Origin: VBAS01 sp964581455
GTDB taxonomy: Bacteria; Bacteroidota; Bacteroidia; Chitinophagales; Chitinophagaceae
Assembly (NCBI GenBank): GCA_964581455.1
Contig: CAZOOT010000115.1
Location: 1-10,211 of the forward strand
Reading direction: 5' to 3'
DNA length: 10,211 nt
A program made the translations under genes and the position numbers. The notes beneath the pieces were generated by a model. The model had not been told where the DNA came from, did not search any database, and was given only the letters and a program-made list of their open reading frames with translations. Positions 8,080 to 10,211 of the stretch are shown here, one piece after another (positions within the stretch are counted from its first letter, which is position 1; each line of letters starts with the position of its first letter).

Positions 8080-8096
8080 TATTCAATCCCTGAATA
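8080..8096. promoter_or_regulatory. inverted repeat at the -33 position of the nqrA promoter
   Basis: TATTCA (8080-8085) and TGAATA (8091-8096) are perfect reverse complements with a 5-nt centre. The dyad ends 5 bases before the -7 element, where a regulator would overlap the -33 region. Short arms make this tentative. Confidence 0.3.
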
Positions 8097-8101
8097 CTTT
8101 G

Positions 8102-8109
8102 TAAATTTG
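8102..8109 (+). promoter_or_regulatory. Bacteroidota-type -7 promoter element for nqrA
   Basis: TAAATTTG matches the consensus TAnnTTTG and lies 25 bases before the nqrA ATG, giving a leader of roughly 18-20 nt. No good -33 TTTG is seen at the usual distance. It is the best promoter candidate for the nqr operon. Confidence 0.5.
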
Positions 8110-8134
8110 GTATAGTAAATCCGATCAATTTTTT

Positions 8135-9496
8135 ATGAACATGCCAGGCATTATAAAAATAAAAAAGGGATTAAACATCAACCTGATTGGTGATGCAGAA
8201 AAAACAATTTCTACACTGGCCTTGCCCGAAACATTTGCTATAAAACCACCAGATTTCACCGGGGTGATCCCCAAATTACTGGTGAAAGAAGGAGATGAAG
8301 TACTTGCCGGTACTTCATTGTTTTTTGATAAAGCTAATGAAGCAATAAAATTCAGTTCTCCTGTTAGCGGAGAGGTTGTTGAAATAGTTCGCGGAGAAAA
8401 AAGAAAGATCCTGGAAATAAAAATTTTAGCTGATAAAGAAATCAGGTATCACAGTTTTATTAAAGCTGATACGGCCAATTTAAGCAGGGAAACCATAATT
8501 GAGTCTTTACTAAATAGCGGTGCCTGGCCACTTATTCGTCAACGGCCTTTTGGGATCATTGCCAATCCGGCTGATAACCCCAAATCAATATTTATTTCAG
8601 CTTTTGATTCTAATCCATTGGCTCCTGACCTGGATTTTATTTTTCAAAATTGTGAATCGGAATTTCAAGCTGGTTTGAATGCATTACAAAAACTGACCGA
8701 AGGAAAAATCCATTTAAATATAAAAGCAGGTTCCGGTACTTCACCCGTATTTACAAATGCAAAAGGAGTTACAATAAATAGCATTTCAGGCCCGCATCCT
8801 GCGGGAAATGTAGGCGTCCAGATACATCATATAGATCCGGTGAATAAAGGAGAAGTAGTATGGTGTGTAAATCCACAGGATGTGTTATTGATAGGCAGAT
8901 TGTTTATAGATGGCAGACTTGATGCAAGCCGAACAATTGCTTTAACAGGATCAGGAATAAAAAATCCTAAATATTATAAAACGATAGCCGGAATATCTGT
9001 AAAGCATTTATTAACCGACGGAGGTTTACATGAAGGCGAAAAAAGGATTATTAGCGGAAATGTGCTGACCGGAAAAAAAATATCACCGGAAGGATATCTT
9101 GGATTTTATGACACACAGATCACTGTTATTCCTGAAGGAAACGAACCGGAATTTATAGGATGGCTGAAACCCGGATTTGATAAATTAAGTAATTCAAGAG
9201 CATATTTTTCCTGGCTTTTCCCCAACAAGAAACACAATCTTAATACTAATTTACATGGAGAGGAAAGACCCTTTGTAATGAGCGGACAATATGAGGAAGT
9301 GTTTCCCATGGACATTTACCCTGTGCAACTTTTGAAATCCATTTTGGTAGATGATATAGAAATGATGGAAAAACTGGGCATCTATGAAGTAGTGGAAGAA
9401 GATTTTGCTCTTTGTGAGTTTGTTTGCACATCAAAAATCGAATCGCAGCATATCATCCGTAAGGGATTGGATTTAATAAGAAAAGAATTAGGATAG
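8135..9496 (+). CDS. nqrA: Na+-translocating NADH:quinone reductase subunit A
   Basis: NqrA is a cytoplasm-facing subunit of Na+-NQR, the respiratory complex that oxidises NADH, reduces quinone and pumps sodium, and it is implicated in quinone binding. The 453-residue product is the usual length. It has the family's N-terminal biotinyl/lipoyl-like fold (about 30-90, with PPDFTG, VKEGDEV and SPVSGEV) and the hallmark stretch GPHPAGNVG (219-227) followed by IHHIDP. There is no signal peptide or membrane helix, as expected. The start at 8135 is preceded by an A/T-rich stretch without Shine-Dalgarno sequence. A second Met two codons later is an equally possible start. The gene is followed 167 bases later by nqrB in the standard nqr order. 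Confidence 0.96.
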   Translation: MNMPGIIKIKKGLNINLIGDAEKTISTLALPETFAIKPPDFTGVIPKLLVKEGDEVLAGTSLFFDKANEAIKFSSPVSGEVVEIVRGEKRKILEIKILADKEIRYHSFIKADTANLSRETIIESLLNSGAWPLIRQRPFGIIANPADNPKSIFISAFDSNPLAPDLDFIFQNCESEFQAGLNALQKLTEGKIHLNIKAGSGTSPVFTNAKGVTINSISGPHPAGNVGVQIHHIDPVNKGEVVWCVNPQDVLLIGRLFIDGRLDASRTIALTGSGIKNPKYYKTIAGISVKHLLTDGGLHEGEKRIISGNVLTGKKISPEGYLGFYDTQITVIPEGNEPEFIGWLKPGFDKLSNSRAYFSWLFPNKKHNLNTNLHGEERPFVMSGQYEEVFPMDIYPVQLLKSILVDDIEMMEKLGIYEVVEEDFALCEFVCTSKIESQHIIRKGLDLIRKELG

Positions 9497-9517
9497 TAAT
9501 ATCCATAACCGCAACAT

Positions 9518-9667
9518 GTGAAAACTGTTGAAAAAGAAAACGAAAATCTGACAATGTTAAGAAAGAAGGCTTTTCCCCAAAAGAAAAGAACAAAATTGCA
9601 ATCAGCATTAATGCACAGTACTTGTGCAATAATCAGCCATTTGCCATGTAAAAAAGAAATTGGATGA
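9518..9667 (+). CDS. possible small ORF (49 codons) in the nqrA-nqrB gap
   Basis: The frame is open from a stop at 9506-9508 to TGA at 9665-9667. It could start at GTG 9518 (49 codons) or ATG 9554 (37 codons). Its stop overlaps the nqrB start as ATGA, a typical coupling arrangement. The product would be very basic, with lysine-rich stretches near the start and middle and two cysteines near the end. No family is recognised, and no ribosome-binding site is clear. A chance reading frame through a structured leader is at least as likely. Confidence 0.2.
   Translation: MKTVEKENENLTMLRKKAFPQKKRTKLQSALMHSTCAIISHLPCKKEIG
9607..9633 (+). repeat. stem-loop in the nqrA-nqrB intergenic leader
   Basis: ATTAATGCACA (9607-9617) and TGTGCAATAAT (9623-9633) are reverse complements with one mismatch, around a 5-nt loop GTACT. 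The inner six pairs are perfect. AATCAGC occurs as a direct repeat just outside each arm (9600 and 9631). No T-run follows, so it is more likely an RNA-processing or stability element or an operator than a terminator. Confidence 0.5.
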
Positions 9668-10211
9668 AAGCACTCAGAAAAATAGTAGAAAAGATAAAGC
9701 CCAATTTTGAAAAAGGCGGGAAACTGGAAAAGTTTTACCCTGCCTTTAATGCGTTTGAAACATTTTTATTTGTTCCGGGTGAAACTGCTCCTCCCGCGGT
9801 TGCTCAGATAGGGGATGCGATTGATTTGAAAAGATCCATGATCATCGTCGTCATGTCATTGGGGCCCTGTATGCTTTTTGGCATGTGGAATACAGGCTAT
9901 CAGCATTTCCTTGCATTGGGTATTCATGATTCAACACTGCTGGAGAATTTTTTATTTGGGTTAACAAAAGTGCTCCCAATAATTGTAGTTACATATGTTT
10001 CAGGATTAAGTGTTGAGTTCTTGTTTGCCATTATCAGAAAACATAAAGTGAACGAAGGTTTTTTAGTTACAGGAAGTCTTATTCCACTGATCATGCCGGT
10101 TGATGTTCCATTATGGATGGTAGCTGTGGCCACCATTTTTGCGGTGATCATCGGTAAAGAAGTTTTTGGTGGCACCGGCATGAATATTTTGAATCCTGCA
10201 TTAACAGCCAG
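9664..10211 (+). CDS. nqrB: Na+-translocating NADH:quinone reductase subunit B (3' truncated by window)
   Basis: The 182 visible codons encode the N-terminal part of NqrB, an integral membrane subunit of Na+-NQR that carries a covalently bound FMN. Seen: the Bacteroidota-typical start (MKALRKIVEKIKPNFEKGGK), the LEKFYPAF and FETFLFVPG segments, DLKRSM before the first helix (about 58-76), a second helix around 95-124, and hydrophobic segments at 132-165. The fragment ends in GGTGMNILNPALTA, a conserved NqrB stretch. The threonine that carries FMN lies further downstream, outside the window. The ATG at 9664 is favoured because the whole conserved N-terminus follows it. The remaining nqrCDEF genes are expected downstream. 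Confidence 0.95.
   Translation, partial: MKALRKIVEKIKPNFEKGGKLEKFYPAFNAFETFLFVPGETAPPAVAQIGDAIDLKRSMIIVVMSLGPCMLFGMWNTGYQHFLALGIHDSTLLENFLFGLTKVLPIIVVTYVSGLSVEFLFAIIRKHKVNEGFLVTGSLIPLIMPVDVPLWMVAVATIFAVIIGKEVFGGTGMNILNPALTA

Noticed and set aside
9607..9633. Rho-independent terminator between nqrA and nqrB
   Set aside because: The stem has no following T-run and termination here would cut off the rest of the nqr operon.
9924..10181. 85-codon open frame on the minus strand
   Set aside because: It is antisense to well-conserved nqrB sequence and its product resembles no family.

Overview
The window looks like chromosomal DNA from a Bacteroidota bacterium, probably near the Chitinophagales/Sphingobacteriales. 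This is an inference from several signs. The DNA is A/T-rich, genes lack clear Shine-Dalgarno sequences, and two intergenic regions carry Bacteroidota-type -7 elements (TAnnTTTG). NqrA and NqrB also read like Bacteroidota versions. No RNA gene, CRISPR array or insertion sequence was seen.

Region 1 (1-4656): the 3' part of a very large STAND-type ATPase gene, whose Walker A and N-terminal effector lie upstream of the window. It overlaps by one base (TAATG) a gene for a seven-helix membrane protein. The ATPase has one membrane helix between its NTPase/winged-helix part and a C-terminal region of about 760 residues that looks helical and TPR-like. Charge distribution suggests the NTPase is cytoplasmic and the long C-terminal region periplasmic. 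The partner's C-terminal tail is predicted to be on the same side. The pair looks like a membrane-spanning signalling or defence module and is the best candidate for an undescribed system. A weak terminator follows.

Region 2 (4657-7510): a leader with several perfect inverted repeats around a -7 element, then a lysine 2,3-aminomutase-like (KamA family) radical-SAM/PLP enzyme and a fold-type I PLP aminotransferase that overlaps it by 41 bases. The aminomutase keeps the iron-sulfur cysteines and a candidate PLP lysine. It appears to lack the two aspartates that hold the lysine side chain, so its substrate is probably not lysine.

Region 3 (7522-8134): a convergent gene for a small stand-alone two-CBS-domain protein, then a 181-base divergent intergenic region with a promoter-like element and small palindromes.

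Region 4 (8135-10211): the start of the Na+-translocating NADH:quinone reductase operon, with complete nqrA and the 5' part of nqrB. The two are separated by an unusually long 167-base gap that holds a stem-loop and a possible 49-codon ORF overlapping nqrB (ATGA). The respiratory genes are housekeeping. Regions 1 and 2 look accessory.
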